A DNA stretch of 28,409 bases from Pleurobrachia bachei (Eukaryota; Ctenophora; Tentaculata; Cydippida; Pleurobrachiidae): contig AVPN01000232.1 in NCBI GenBank assembly GCA_000695325.1, positions 27,970 through 56,378 of the forward strand, read 5' to 3'. This document shows, piece by piece, positions 11,101 to 19,723 of this stretch. The notes under the pieces are model-generated. The model was not told where the DNA came from. It worked only from the letters and a program-made list of their open reading frames with translations, and searched no databases. The first letter of the stretch is position 1. Every line of letters starts with the position of its first letter. The position numbers and the translations under genes are program-made.

Positions 11101-14100
11101 TCACTCGATCAGCTCCCTCCACTACAGCCGTTACACCCCCAATAACTCGGGGCCTCAGCTCCTGGTACCCACTTCCACTAGAACTCCTTCCAGCGGTAGC
11201 AGGTCGTGCCGGTCTGTCACTCCAGCGTCCCCCCTGAGCGAGCCACCTGTCTTGTGCAGCTTCCAATTCCCTCCCAAACTCGCCCCAGTCTTCATCGTCG
11301 TCTATGACAAGGGAAAGCTCCCGTGCAAACACGAGATCATTTTGAAGTTTTCTTCTCCTTCGATACTCGCTCCGTGCACCCTCGACCTTTTTCTCTTGTT
11401 CTTCAATAGTTCTCTCTTGTTGGGAATCGTCCTTTTTCTCTCTTTCTTCAACTGTTGTCTCTTGTTGGGTATCTTCAATGACCGTTCTCTCCTGTGGCTC
11501 TCCATGATTTCTCTCTACCTGTTTAGGCACTTGTAACTCCGTATTAGGTTGTTTAGTCCTGCCCTGGGCGTCTTCTTCAACGAGAGTTCTGCCTGTTATG
11601 TCATGCTGTTTAGGGGGAACCTCAAACAGTTTAGTGGCAGATGTTTCTTCAGATGCGTGTTCCCTGCGTTTTGGTATTCCAGCTGGTACTTCTTTTCCAG
11701 ATTCAGATAGTTTCTCATCTCCAATAGAAACTGAAGGACGTGTGACGGATTCTAACGGTTCCACAAGGCCCAAAGGTTCCAAAGGGTTTGCAGGTTTTAA
11801 CGGTTCTGCTGGTATCAAAGGTTCTGAAGGTATGGGTATTTCGTTTCTATACCCCTTGGCAGGTTCCCCGATAGGTTTGATAGGTTGATCAGGTTTAGTT
11901 TTCAACTGTTCAGAAGCCACTTGTTTAGTTTTCAACTGTTCAGAAGCCACATCTTCTGAAGCCACCTTGACAATACAGGGAGAGGGGTGAGACTTCACTG
12001 GGGGGGTCTGTGACACTGTGACATCACGTATTGACCAATATTTGTCGTAACATAGCTTACCACAGTAAGGTTAGAGGATAGAACGGGGCTGAGGCGGTGT
12101 ATATCATTGGAGGAGAGATCCCACAATAGAAGAGAGGGTGTTCCTTTTCCTATTTTAGTGAGGCCACAACTCGTCTGAAAGGGGGTCATTTTATGTTAGT
12201 TTAGGGGGTATGGCAGAGGTAGGAGACAGAAAGACAGCAGTCATTACTACCACACGCACCTCCCCCTCAAATATTACAAAGTCTACGGAAGTCTAAAGTC
12301 TGATTTTTAAGAATGCGAACCGGGGGCGCGCGAATTCAAGTTTTGAATTGAAATTGGTAGCACGCGATGTGTGATGCGCATGAAATGCTCTGATTTGTGT
12401 GCAAGCGGTTAGCATTATTAAAAATCGCACTTAACCTGGTATAGAATGGAGAGATTGTCATGTTTCCCTGTCATTGTGACATCACTAGATCCATCTATTG
12501 ACAGTAACACCGCGTCACCAGGTATCACCTAAATGAAATCATAATCATTATATTAGCAGTGTGTAAAACATGTGTAACTACTAACTAGTGCGATGGTAGA
12601 ATTGAGGAATTTACCCAAAAACTACTACTACAGAATTCCCAATTACCTCAATATTAGTACATTCCTTGATGAACAACTCCCTGCACTCGCCCCTCAAACT
12701 CACTCGATCAGCTCCCTCCACTACAGCCGTTACACCCCCAATAACTCGGGGCCTCAGCTCCTGGTACCCACTTCCACTAGAACTCCTTCCAGCGGTAGCA
12801 GGTCGTGCCGGTCTGTCACTCCAGCGTCCCCCCTGAGCGAGCCACCTGTCTTGTGCAGCTTCCAATTCCCTCCCAAACTCGCCCCAGTCTTCATCGTCGT
12901 CTATGACAAGGGAAAGCTCCCGTGCAAACACGAGATCATTTTGAAGTTTTCTTCTCCTTCGATACTCGCTCCGTGCACCCTCGACCTTTTTCTCTTGTTC
13001 TTCAATAGTTCTCTCTTGTTGGGAATCGTCCTTTTTCTCTTGTTCTTCAATAGTTCTCTCTTGTTGGGAATCGTCCTTTTTCTCTTGTTCTTCAATAGTT
13101 CTCTCTTGTTGGGAATCGTCCTTTTTCTCTTGTTCTTCAATAGTTCTCTCTTGTTGGGAATCGTCCTTTTTCTCTTGTTCTTCAATAGTTCTCTCTTGTT
13201 GGGAATCGTCCTTTTTCTCTTGTTCTTCAATAGTTCTCTCTTGTTGGGAATCGTCCTTTTTCTCTCTTTCTTCAACTGTTGTCTCTTGTTGGGTATCTTC
13301 AATGACCGTTCTCTCCTGTGGCTCTCCATGATTTCTCTCTACCTGTTTAGGCACTTGTAACTCCGTATTAGGTTGTTTAGTCCTGCCCTGGGCGTCTTCT
13401 TCAACGAGAGTTCTGCCTGTTATGTCATGCTGTTTAGGGGGAACCTCAAACAGTTTAGTGGCAGATGTTTCTTCAGATGCGTGTTCCCTGCGTTTTGGTA
13501 TTCCAGCTGGTACTTCTTTTCCAGATTCAGATAGTTTCTCATCTCCAATAGAAACTGAAGGACGTGTGACGGATTCTAACGGTTCCACAAGGCCCAAAGG
13601 TTCCAAAGGGTTTGCAGGTTTTAACGGTTCTGCTGGTATCAAAGGTTCTGAAGGTATGGGTATTTCGTTTCTATACCCCTTGGCAGGTTCCCCCATAGGT
13701 TGATCAGGTTTAGTTTTCAACTGTTCAGAAGCCACCTGTTCAGAAGCCACATCTTCTGAAGCCATTTGTTTTGAAGCCACATGTTCAGAAACCACTTGTT
13801 CAGAAGCCACTTGTTCAGAAGTCGCCGGTTCCGTTTTTACTGGCTCTGTCAACTCTGAACTTTTGAAAAGCCGTTTTGCTTTGCTAGCCATTGAAGATAA
13901 GAATGATTGCTTCGGTGTCTCAACAGAGGATGGAGTTGTTTTCTCCTGGTTACTTTCATTAGACGGAGTTGTTTTCTCCTGATTGCTTTTAGAAGACGGG
14001 GTTGTTTTCTCCTGGTTGCTTTTAGAAGACGAGGTTGTTTTCTCCTGGTTGCTTTTAGAAGACGGGGTTGTTTTCTCCTGGTTGCTTTTAGGAGTTTCCT

Positions 14101-17100
14101 CAGTGGAGCTTGAGGGTTTCTCAGTCGGTTTCTCGTTTCCCTCCCCATGATGCTGTCCTAACCAGTGCATTTCCTGCTTCTCTGCCAACTGTCTAGTCCT
14201 CTCTTCCTCCTCTCTTCTAGCCCTATGCTCTTTCTCATTTTCCCGTCGTCTTTCCATTTCCTCCTTCTCTCTTCGTTTCTTCTCTTTCTCCATACGCCGT
14301 TGTTTCAGCTCCTCCGCTCTTTCCTCAGCTCTAATCTTCTCTTCCACTTCTTTTCGTTTCCTTTCTATCTCCCTCTCCACGGCCAGTTTTTCCTGCCGTA
14401 TAATCTCCTCGTACTTCCTCACCTCTTCCTCGAGTAATTCCTTCCTTCTTCGCTCTATCACTTTTTCAACTTCCTTCTTGTACACTTTCCTAGCCAACAT
14501 CCCTCTAACGCGGGACTGGATTACAGTAGCTGCGCTCTTCCTTTTTTCCTGATTCTTCCTCTCCTGATCTCTAAGTCTCCTCTCATGCTCGACCCTCTCC
14601 CTCTCCACTTCTTCTCCCAGTATGTCAAGTTGGTGCTGGTGAGCAGCAAGATCCTTTTGAAGTTCCTTCTCGGCCAACTCCATCTCCCTCTCGATCTTCC
14701 GTAGCTCAGCCTAAAACAGGATGTATTAGGAGTTTGGCAGGGCGTACAGGGGATCGCACAACGTGCCCAAATTAGGAGTGTGAAAGTTGAAGCGTGTGTT
14801 ATGTTGGGAGTTTCGTCCAAATAGTTGTCTAACTACCTCTTGTAGCCTCTCCAGTCGCTTCTTTTCTTCATCTAATAATTTATTTCGATCCTCTGCTGCT
14901 TTTACTTGATCGGCAACCCTATTTTCTTCCATTTCCCGCTCTGTTTCTTTGTCTTTATCAACTGGTCCAGAAGGTTTTATCACCTAAAATAACGTTACAC
15001 TTGTAACCACATACACCTAAAGTTGGATTTTTTGAAGTTGTCACCCCCCTGGGCGTGTTCAGTGCGGCCTCTACTACTTTCGGGCAGGTCATCCTCCAGA
15101 CGCATCAATCACAAAAAAAACAAACAAACCCTTGCCGCTTGTGTATTTAAATCACAATTCCAATCGATGTCTGTATTTGTATAAACTAGTAATCCCTATT
15201 ATCTATGATCTATAATCTATGATTATAGCCGATATTGTTGGTACCCCCAATTGGCAATCTCTGATCTCTCCTCTTCAGGCGATGTGTGTGGGAAAGAGCG
15301 ACGACCAGGCAGATTTAATGATTCGAAAAACAACTTCATGAGAGCATCCGGCTGACATCGGAGACCAAACTTCACTGGGCTATCCACATACGGGTACGGG
15401 TTTAATTGGACAATCACAGTGCTGACAAGCACCCCGGGGACAATGTTATTGTGATGTGAAATTTGTACTAATTACAGTGTAATGTGAATTTTGTAAAGAG
15501 TTGATGGCGTTTTGCAAAAACACTTTTTTCAAAAATATTAGGTGAAGATCAGCATTTATTGTTTAAAGTGGTGATACAAAAATAGGAGACTGGGTTTGAA
15601 TTTTCAGTTATAAATAACAAAATCTATAATTCTTTGCGGATTTGTAGTTGTTTTCCGATCGTTTGTGGTCAATATAGCGACTTCATGATATATTAATATA
15701 GGCAGCCAAGTAAAGCTATTATTTCATTTTTGTGTTATCCTCTCTGTGTTTTTATCAAATATTTTTTCCATGTATAGAGTGTAACGGTGCTATTCATTAT
15801 ATTTTATTTTGTATCTCAGCTCATAATTATCCAACGAAGCCATGTCTTAATATGAGAATATGTATTGCCCGCGTAGCGGGCAAGCGCCGTAGGTAGGCGG
15901 TAAATGTTGCCTCGGTCTCGTGTTAACGTACGTGATCCGCGCGAAATTTCCCAAAATCTCCTACACTAAACGCGTCGGGCGTTCGCGCGTTACGTCTGAC
16001 CGTGGGAAAATACACCAGATGATGATCAAGACAACATTTACTGTTTACCTGACAGTACATGTCTGTCCTTGCCCTAATTCCGATTAACAAAGGATCAAAC
16101 AAGGTATCTCAATTTGGTGAAGTAAGAAGGTCAAATGAAATTTACATTTTAATCGCCATTCACTTGTAATATCTTCTAAAAACATATTACCAAAAGTACA
16201 CTTCGTTTTGTAAAACACAATTGAATTATCACTCATAAAATTGCCCTTGAACTCACGCAGCGAGTCATATTTAGAAATAGAATGATCAATTGCAAAACAT
16301 TTTTAGTTCAAATTCACTCCAGATATCAAATCAAACCAACACATTGTCTTTGGATTGGCCTGATTGCTTTTAGAAGACGGGGTTGTTTTCTCCTGATTGC
16401 TTTTAGAAGACGGGGTTGTTTTCTCCTGGTTGCTTTTAGAAGACAGGGTTGTTTTCTCCTGGTTACTTTCAGGAGTTTCCTCAGTGGAGCTTGAGGGTTT
16501 CTCGTCTCCCTCCCCATGATGCTGTCCCAACCAGTGCATTTCCTGCTTCTCTGCCAACTGTCTAGTCCTCTCTTCCTCCTCTCTTCTAGCCCTATGCTCT
16601 TTCTCATTTTCCCGTCGTCTTTCCATTTCCTCCTTCTCTCTTCGTTTCTTCTCTTTCTCCATACGCCGTTGTTTCAGCTCCTCCGCTCTTTCCTCAGCTC
16701 TAATCTTCTCTTCCACTTCTTTTCGTTTCCTTTCTATCTCCCTCTCCACGGCCAGTTTTTCCTGCCGTATAATCTCCTCGTACTTCCTCACCTCTTCCTC
16801 GAGTAATTCCTTCCTTCTTCGCTCTATCACTTTTTCAACTTCCTTCTTGATGTGAAAGGATCGGTTGTAGGGAGATTGCGCCCTGACCTAATGTCATCGA
16901 GCGCTCTCCCTTTTCTCCTGATTCTTTCTCTCCTGATCTCTAAGTCTCCTCTCATGCTCGACCCTCTCCCTCTCCACTTCTTCTGCCAGTATGTCAAGTT
17001 GGTGCTGGTGAGCAGCAAGGTCCTTTTGAAGTTCCTTCTCAGCCAACTCCATCTCCCTCTCGATCTTCCGTAGCTCAGCCTAAAACAGGATGTATATATT

Positions 17101-18337
17101 AGGAGTATGAAACGTGAATTGGGAGTCCAAACAGCTGTCTAAATATGTATGTACCTCTTGTAACCTCTCAAGAAGCTTCTTTTCTTCATCTAATAATTTA
17201 TTTCGATCCTCTGCTGCTTTTACTCGATCGGCAACCCTATTTTCTTCAATTTCCCGCTCTGCTTCTGTGTCTTTATCAACTGTTGCAGGAGGTTTTTCCA
17301 CCTGAAATATCGTTACATTTGTAACCAAACACCTGAACACACATAGAAGAAACACCAAACTCCATCTTCTACATTAGCTAGCCAGATCCCCTATAATGGG
17401 ATTGAACAAAACTCTACCTGGAATATCGGTAGATCACACTGTAGCTTTATCTTGTATCGGCTAGTGAGGGTTTTCAAATCAATAACATCATCCAAACTAC
17501 TATCATCATCATCATCTTTCACCATCCCATCTTGTTGTGTTTGGTGTTCTGAAGGCACATTCACCATCCCATCTTGTACGGTTTGATGTTCTACAGTCTG
17601 GTGTTCTGATCCACTGATGGTGTCTGATCCACCCAACGCCTCTTCTTCTAGAACTTCCAATTCCTCCTCCCACTCGGTCGATAACACACTCACCTGGGAG
17701 AGAGCGAGAAAAGGGAGTTAGGATGGAGCCCGGTCACATGAAGATAGGAGCCCGGTAAATATAAAAGTGAGGAGAGGTAAGAAATGAGAGGAAGTAAGGA
17801 GAGAATGGAGAGGTAAGAAAAGAGTTTACGGCCGCCTGCCGGTACACCTACTTGGTCATGGTAATTTAGGATTGTCTCGCATTCTACTAGATCTTCCTCA
17901 ATACCATTAGAGACACTCTGAATCAGAGACAGATAGGTTTGGACTGAGTCTGGCACACAATCATTATCGTTATCTGAAAATGTTCATAGTACTGAACTTC
18001 TCGTCATGTATATCATCGAAATGCCATTATATTAATATTCCGCCTTTTTCATCTCTGTTCAGAAATCAGATCTTATAAGTAGAGATTTACTTCTAGTTCT
18101 CAGGATGTGCTGAAGGAAGAAGGTCGGCACACGACAACGTTTACCTCAATAAATATTATAGCTCAGCAAATTTAATGATAGATGACCAGTTTCAGTAAGC
18201 TTACCATTCACAAGATTTGTATTGTGGAAAGTGAGGTCCTTTAACTTATTCTCTGCATCTTCTATACACTGTATGGGGCTAAGTGCCCTCAACTGCCGTT
18301 CAAGTTCCTCCTCTGCCCATTCATCCGATATTACCAT
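4409..18337 (-). CDS. LRRIQ1: LRRIQ1-like protein: coiled coil, IQ, leucine-rich repeats, IQ
   Basis: Exons in transcription order: 18337-18205, 17973-17852, 17693-17418, 17301-17155, 14983-14837, 14710-12647, 12528-12436, 12174-12061, 6951-6834, 6678-6580, 6423-6080, 5921-5247, 5050-4409. All borders are GT-AG and all phases agree, giving 1657 residues against about 1720 in human LRRIQ1. Order: acidic N-terminus; long charged coiled coil; an IQ motif (VIQSRVRGMLARKVY, near residue 336); low-complexity repeats; leucine-rich repeats with the LxxLxLSxN pattern (NLTVLNLSGNKL, GLLQFLDLSGNSL, LTFLDLSNNGL); three IQ motifs (LQSLIRGFSSRLRY, VQRIWRGYTVRRDL, VQSLARGWIVRKRI); and a conserved tail with EWGVSDQTAQKLI and VYQWESVQ. 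IQ motifs bind calmodulin or similar light chains; LRRIQ1 is little studied and, from what is known, linked to ciliated cells. The ATG at 18337 has an in-frame TAA just upstream. Exons 17301-17155 and 14983-14837 are paralogous copies, so one may be skipped. The 3.5 kb LRR intron contains PANK4. Confidence 0.85.
5051..5246. repeat. Long GA/CT microsatellite in the last LRRIQ1 intron
   Basis: Nearly uninterrupted AG units from 5059 to 5192 on the plus strand, serving as an extended pyrimidine tract on the minus (coding) strand before the final exon. Serine/leucine-rich open frames reading through it are artefacts. Confidence 0.9.
6952..7287 (-). other. LRRIQ1 intron, part downstream of PANK4
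   Basis: Between the PANK4 stop and the next LRRIQ1 exon. It presumably holds the PANK4 3' UTR. There is no poly(A) stretch that would mark a recent retrocopy. Six tandem 11-bp units (TCAATCACACA and variants) occupy 7210-7275. Confidence 0.65.
7210..7275. repeat. Six tandem 11-bp repeats just after the PANK4 stop
   Basis: Units TCAATCACACA, TCAATCACACA, TCAATCACACC, TCAATCAAACT, TGAATCAAACG and TCAATCACACC. They lie within 15 bases of the PANK4 stop codon, so they fall in its 3' UTR if the gene is transcribed. Confidence 0.85.
7288..9582 (-). CDS. PANK4: PANK4-type pantothenate kinase-like / DUF89 phosphatase fusion
   Basis: A single uninterrupted frame of 764 residues (human PANK4 is about 773). 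Residues about 24-365 form the eukaryotic PanK fold: AIDIGGSLAKLAY (ATP loop), TGGGAFKF, NIGSGVSI, GGGTFWGLG, HEGYLGAVGA. Residues about 430-760 are the DUF89 metal-dependent phosphatase: FVDNSGADI (D610, N611), NSRPALND (D646), VIEGMGRA. In animals the phosphatase half removes phosphate from 4'-phosphopantetheine and related compounds and limits coenzyme A synthesis. E135 (in KEDEMECLIKG) and R198 (in FERVGG) align with PANK3 E138 and R207, which human PANK4 has lost (V and W), so kinase activity may be retained. The gene has no coding introns, unlike most neighbours, and sits inside an LRRIQ1 intron on the same strand. An acceptor-like CTCACTAG lies 2 nt before the ATG. Confidence 0.96.
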   Translation of the reverse strand: MSDRYAPPIYIPERHLNALRQASNLAIDIGGSLAKLAYLTHVPGRRRTISQDGGGSSKGGGDGEVRDEECRRSRLQFVKFETKHIQSLTHYIKDCMGDDVDLCHGRTIRVTGGGAFKFTALFEQELGLKIVKEDEMECLIKGANFLLNNIPNEAFSFKKNRNPEIEFRKAGCEFPYLLVNIGSGVSILIVHSDSKFERVGGTAMGGGTFWGLGSLLTNAQGFDELLALAEEGDSSAVDLLVKDIYGGSYEAMGLPGDLVASSFGKAARSRIAGPAREQIPKSSIAKSLLHMISNGIGQIAYLHANLYNCSHVIFGGFFIRGKKTTMHSISYAINYWSKGTIQALFMRHEGYLGAVGAYMTGTTEGNVGDSETVGNYGENYAFSDSFEVNDAVTQALQFLELDRLDLPLVQFPLLNAEEYQADLIDLSLETEARNYWLDIFKDGLDKFCKVIRDGESNRVHIDKRMALFKKKFLECLALLRKNPFAYGNLTVRTLLDCREQFLAEFDFYDPYLKFKLEENNAALEQLPGRLEYLRTLPWEERQVELIKGILGGNIFDWGSSAVVRINEKTKIDFGAACDLVQSPPWFVDHLEHWIKRLKRASIRKMLVFVDNSGADIILGILPFVVEMLRMGSEVVLAANSRPALNDITSHELRMIVSQVCSISDVVQGAVDEGKLRIIENGLGSPCLDLSRISQQVAAECVGCDLVVIEGMGRAIHTNFNCQFKVESLKLAVVKNKWLCEKFGCPMFAAVCKYHVPDMPPPEAD
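9583..10369 (-). other. LRRIQ1 intron upstream of PANK4; likely PANK4 promoter region
   Basis: No coding signal fits the LRRIQ1 reading frame. On the minus strand 9840-9965 is strongly pyrimidine-rich (CCCTCTCTC runs), followed towards PANK4 by CCCCTCTCACTAG directly before the ATG. If PANK4 has its own promoter it should be here; no TATA box is convincing. Confidence 0.5.
10370..11968. repeat. Segment duplication 1, left copy
   Basis: Nearly identical to 11969-13764: the constant offset is 1599 up to the 45-bp minisatellite and 1824 beyond it, because this copy has one 45-bp unit and the other has six. At 11870-11890 this copy has about 9 extra bases. The left border is at acaatacagg (10370), which recurs at 11969 directly after sequence from the middle of the large LRRIQ1 exon, so the copies are head to tail. 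Confidence 0.93.
10462..12007 (-). CDS. In-frame second copy of three LRRIQ1 exons
   Basis: The duplication carries complete copies of the two small LRR exons (10575-10462 and 10929-10837) and the 3' portion of the big exon, ending at the same GAG/GTAATT donor (exon end 11048). Its 5' part is missing, but an acceptor-like ACAG at 12008-12011 opens a 960-nt frame (12007-11048, 320 codons) starting TPPVKSHPSPCIVKVASEDV that joins the old frame without a shift. Every exon border in this block is phase 0, so a transcript using, skipping or mixing either copy stays in frame. Whether the copy is spliced in is unknown; it may simply be ignored as intron. Confidence 0.5.
11969..13764. repeat. Segment duplication 1, right copy
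   Basis: The copy that connects to the full-length big LRRIQ1 exon (14710-12647). It differs from the left copy by five extra 45-bp units and a few small changes in the Lys/Glu/Val repeat near 13690-13764, where homology fades. Confidence 0.93.
12986..13255 (-). repeat. 45-bp coding minisatellite, six units (one in the left copy)
   Basis: Encodes six perfect copies of the 15-residue unit DDSQQERTIEEQEKK within LRRIQ1. The homologous place at about 11387-11431 has one unit. The repeat is highly charged and should extend the helical/coiled region. Near-perfect identity of the six units at DNA level means recent expansion. The hydrophobic plus-strand frame across it is only its antisense. Confidence 0.95.
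13720..13830 (-). repeat. Short SEQVA-type coding repeat
   Basis: A series of 15-18 bp units built on gaagccac(t/a)tgttca, giving SEQVASEQVVSEHVASKQ-like sequence in LRRIQ1. The duplication-1 breakpoint lies inside it, so it may have helped the copying by misalignment. Confidence 0.8.
13926..14090 (-). repeat. 33-bp coding minisatellite, five units
   Basis: Encodes five copies of an 11-residue unit, SNQEKTTPSSK and variants, in LRRIQ1. The broken copy at 16361-16460 has three units. The breakpoint of duplication 2 lies within this array, which fits unequal exchange between repeat units. Confidence 0.9.
13978..15017. repeat. Segment duplication 2, left copy
   Basis: Holds exon 14983-14837 and the 5' part of the large LRRIQ1 exon. 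Homologous, with scattered substitutions and small indels, to 16361-17336. It is older than duplication 1, judging by the greater divergence (for example IKPSGPVDKDKETE against EKPPATVDKDTEAE). Confidence 0.9.
15018..16360. other. Spacer between the copies of duplication 2
   Basis: No convincing gene. AT-rich in 15450-15860, with a 19-bp palindrome TTGCCCGCGTAGCGGGCAA at 15865-15883. A minus-strand open frame at 15223-15432 (FGLRCQPDALMKLFFESLN) shows no splice or family support. At 16361 the sequence passes abruptly into LRRIQ1 exon homology. The spacer may be an insertion or the remains of another locus. Confidence 0.55.
16361..17079 (-). pseudogene. Broken copy of the large LRRIQ1 exon
   Basis: Matches 13978-14710: it starts AELRKIEREMELAEKELQKD after a TTTTAG acceptor, as in the intact copy, and ends inside the 33-bp repeat array. 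In-frame TGA at 16896-16894 stops it after NQEKRESAR, and the 3' end runs into unrelated sequence with no donor. The IQ motif present in the intact exon is absent because 16850-16900 is replaced by the non-reversed complement of the corresponding 51 bases. After that block the original frame resumes (VEKVIERRRKELLEEEVRKY). It cannot serve as a coding exon of the gene and is probably skipped. Confidence 0.88.
16850..16900. other. 51-bp block that is the unreversed complement of 14481-14531
   Basis: The plus strand here starts atgtgaaagg and the paired block starts tacactttcc; it ends aatgtcatcga where the other ends ttacagtagct. All 51 positions are A-T or C-G partners read in the same direction. 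The bases just outside (ccttcttg before, gcgctct after) are identical, not complementary. The block spans exactly the IQ motif codons and creates the stop. Confidence 0.97.
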
Positions 18338-18968
18338 CTCATCTAAACATTATTGTCATTTTATTAGACATTTTAGTGCAGTGTAGTACTCAAAACAGTG
18401 GTACAAGCTATACTTCTCGCTTTACCCCTAATTCACACAGCACCGGTGATATTGTCCAAATGCCCAACACCCCACTATGGAGTTGTGGACTAATATTGCA
18501 CTGCCGAAAAGTACCTTACACTAGAAATGTTCAAAAAGGGCCTTTAGGGTGCTTTGTTTATTTGCGTATCGACAAAGTAGTTGATACTACAGTTGTCTAA
18601 ATTCTATTGATCGGAAATCGATTGTTCCTTCACATGAACATGCCGAGCTCGTTTGGTATGAGTTTGACAATGACCGCTTTTGTCTTACAGTCGAGTTGAA
18701 CCTGCAGCTAATGAATAAGAAAATCTACTGATAATTGGAGACAAAGAGAACATGTGCATACGCCCTGGATTGGAGACGGAGCACGTGCGAAGTGTAGGAG
18801 AAGACAACGGGTGTTGTCGTTGTTCACATTTTATCTCCTAGCTTTTAGTTTTCATTTGTCGTCTTTGTTTTCAGTTGTGTTTTGTCATGTCTAGGTCTAT
18901 CTATATTTCTCTCAATCCACTTCAATAAATTTAGTCCTCCCCTTCTAGCTCTCTATTCTACTAAAACT
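18338..18968. promoter_or_regulatory. Head-to-head spacer between LRRIQ1 and the PLAC8-type gene
   Basis: 631 bp separate two divergent start codons, so this should hold both promoters, perhaps shared. No TATA box or known motif stands out. A plus-strand open frame at 18283-18600 overlaps LRRIQ1 exon 1 and has no support. An acceptor-like CCCCTTCTAG ends at 18948, 20 nt before the PLAC8-type ATG. Confidence 0.5.
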
Positions 18969-19690
18969 ATGACAGAAGTTCATCCAGCCAGTGAATGGGC
19001 AAACGGACTCTTCAGCTGCTTCAATGATTTTGGAGCTTGTAAGTAGACCATAACACCCTCGGAGTGCATTGACCACAGTACACCAGGAACCGACCGAATC
19101 AGGGAACACTGGTCCCAGATTGGCTGATAATGTGACCTAAATAACGAGTTCTGATTGGTCGGTTCCTTACTAGGATCGGACAATTCTTAATATCTCCCCC
19201 AGGTTGTATGGTCACCTTCCTGCCGTGTATTCCCTTTGGCAAGAACATGGAGGCAGCAGGTATAACATCCTGTTTTGTCGGTGGGTTGATCTTGTTCGTG
19301 CCTCTACTAGATATTATATGCTGGTTTAAGCTGAGGGGCACCATTAGGGAACAACACGGTATCGAGGTAAGTTCTCTCCCAGTTCTACCAAGGGCATGCG
19401 TCTTCCTAAAATTTCTGACAATGACAATTCTTGAGTCCCAATTATTCCTCTTCCTACCTCTCTCTCTCTCGTTTACAGGGTGGTCTTTTTGGTGATATCA
19501 TTACAATATGCTGCTGCGGATGGTGTGCCATGATTCAGGAGACCCAGGTAAGAGCAGTGGGGGGGGGGTTACTAGCATGGTTTTGATACCGTTTAGCAAG
19601 CTTGTTTTCAATCTAACACCATCCTAATATTTTCAGCAATGCAAGTTGTCGCCTCAACCGGAGGCTCAAGGCGATATTGCCCGAACGTAG
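18969..19690 (+). CDS. PLAC8/cornifelin-family cysteine-rich protein
   Basis: Exons 18969-19038, 19203-19366, 19479-19547 and 19637-19690, all GT-AG and in phase, give 118 residues. The order is typical of the PLAC8 (PCR1/CNR/cornifelin) family: a short N-terminus with WANGLFSCFND; the CC motif (GACCMVTFLPCIPFGK, residues about 22-37); a hydrophobic helix (GGLILFVPLLDII); a charged spacer with LRGTIREQHGI; then CCCGWCAMIQETQQ and a short tail. Members are small membrane proteins with various proposed roles (cell-size control, metal export, cell differentiation); the precise role here is unknown. Length agrees with animal relatives of about 110-120 residues. The 5' intron carries a small inverted-end element. 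Confidence 0.93.
19084..19169. mobile_element. Short non-autonomous DNA element, copy 2, in PLAC8-type intron
   Basis: About 86 bp with inverted ends AGGAACCGACCGAATCAG and CTGATTGGTCGGTTCCT. The inside matches the HIPK-intron element at 789-889 (actggtcc, gattggct, gtgacctaaata, tgattggt). No clear target duplication remains. Confidence 0.6.
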
Positions 19691-19723
19691 ACGATGTTTT
19701 AGTCCCAGTTTAGCAATTGATAT

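Larger units (their letters stand above)
16361..17336. repeat. Segment duplication 2, right copy
   Basis: Contains an apparently usable exon (17301-17155, with a good acceptor and donor, 49 codons, phase 0) plus the broken exon copy. Homology continues into intron sequence (CGTTACA-TTGTAACCA) up to about 17336. Confidence 0.9.

Noticed and set aside
12593-13360. Plus-strand frame with repeated hydrophobic LFLLFFNSSLLLGIV units, resembling a membrane protein
   Set aside because: It is exactly antisense to the 45-bp charged repeat of LRRIQ1, whose frame, splice sites and family match are far better supported.
14481-14531. Ordinary small inversion as the explanation for the odd block in the duplicate exon
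   Set aside because: An inversion would give the reverse complement; comparison shows same-direction complement at all 51 positions instead.
15223-15432. Minus-strand open frame of 69 residues in the duplication spacer
   Set aside because: No recognisable family, no supporting splice sites and no neighbouring exons.
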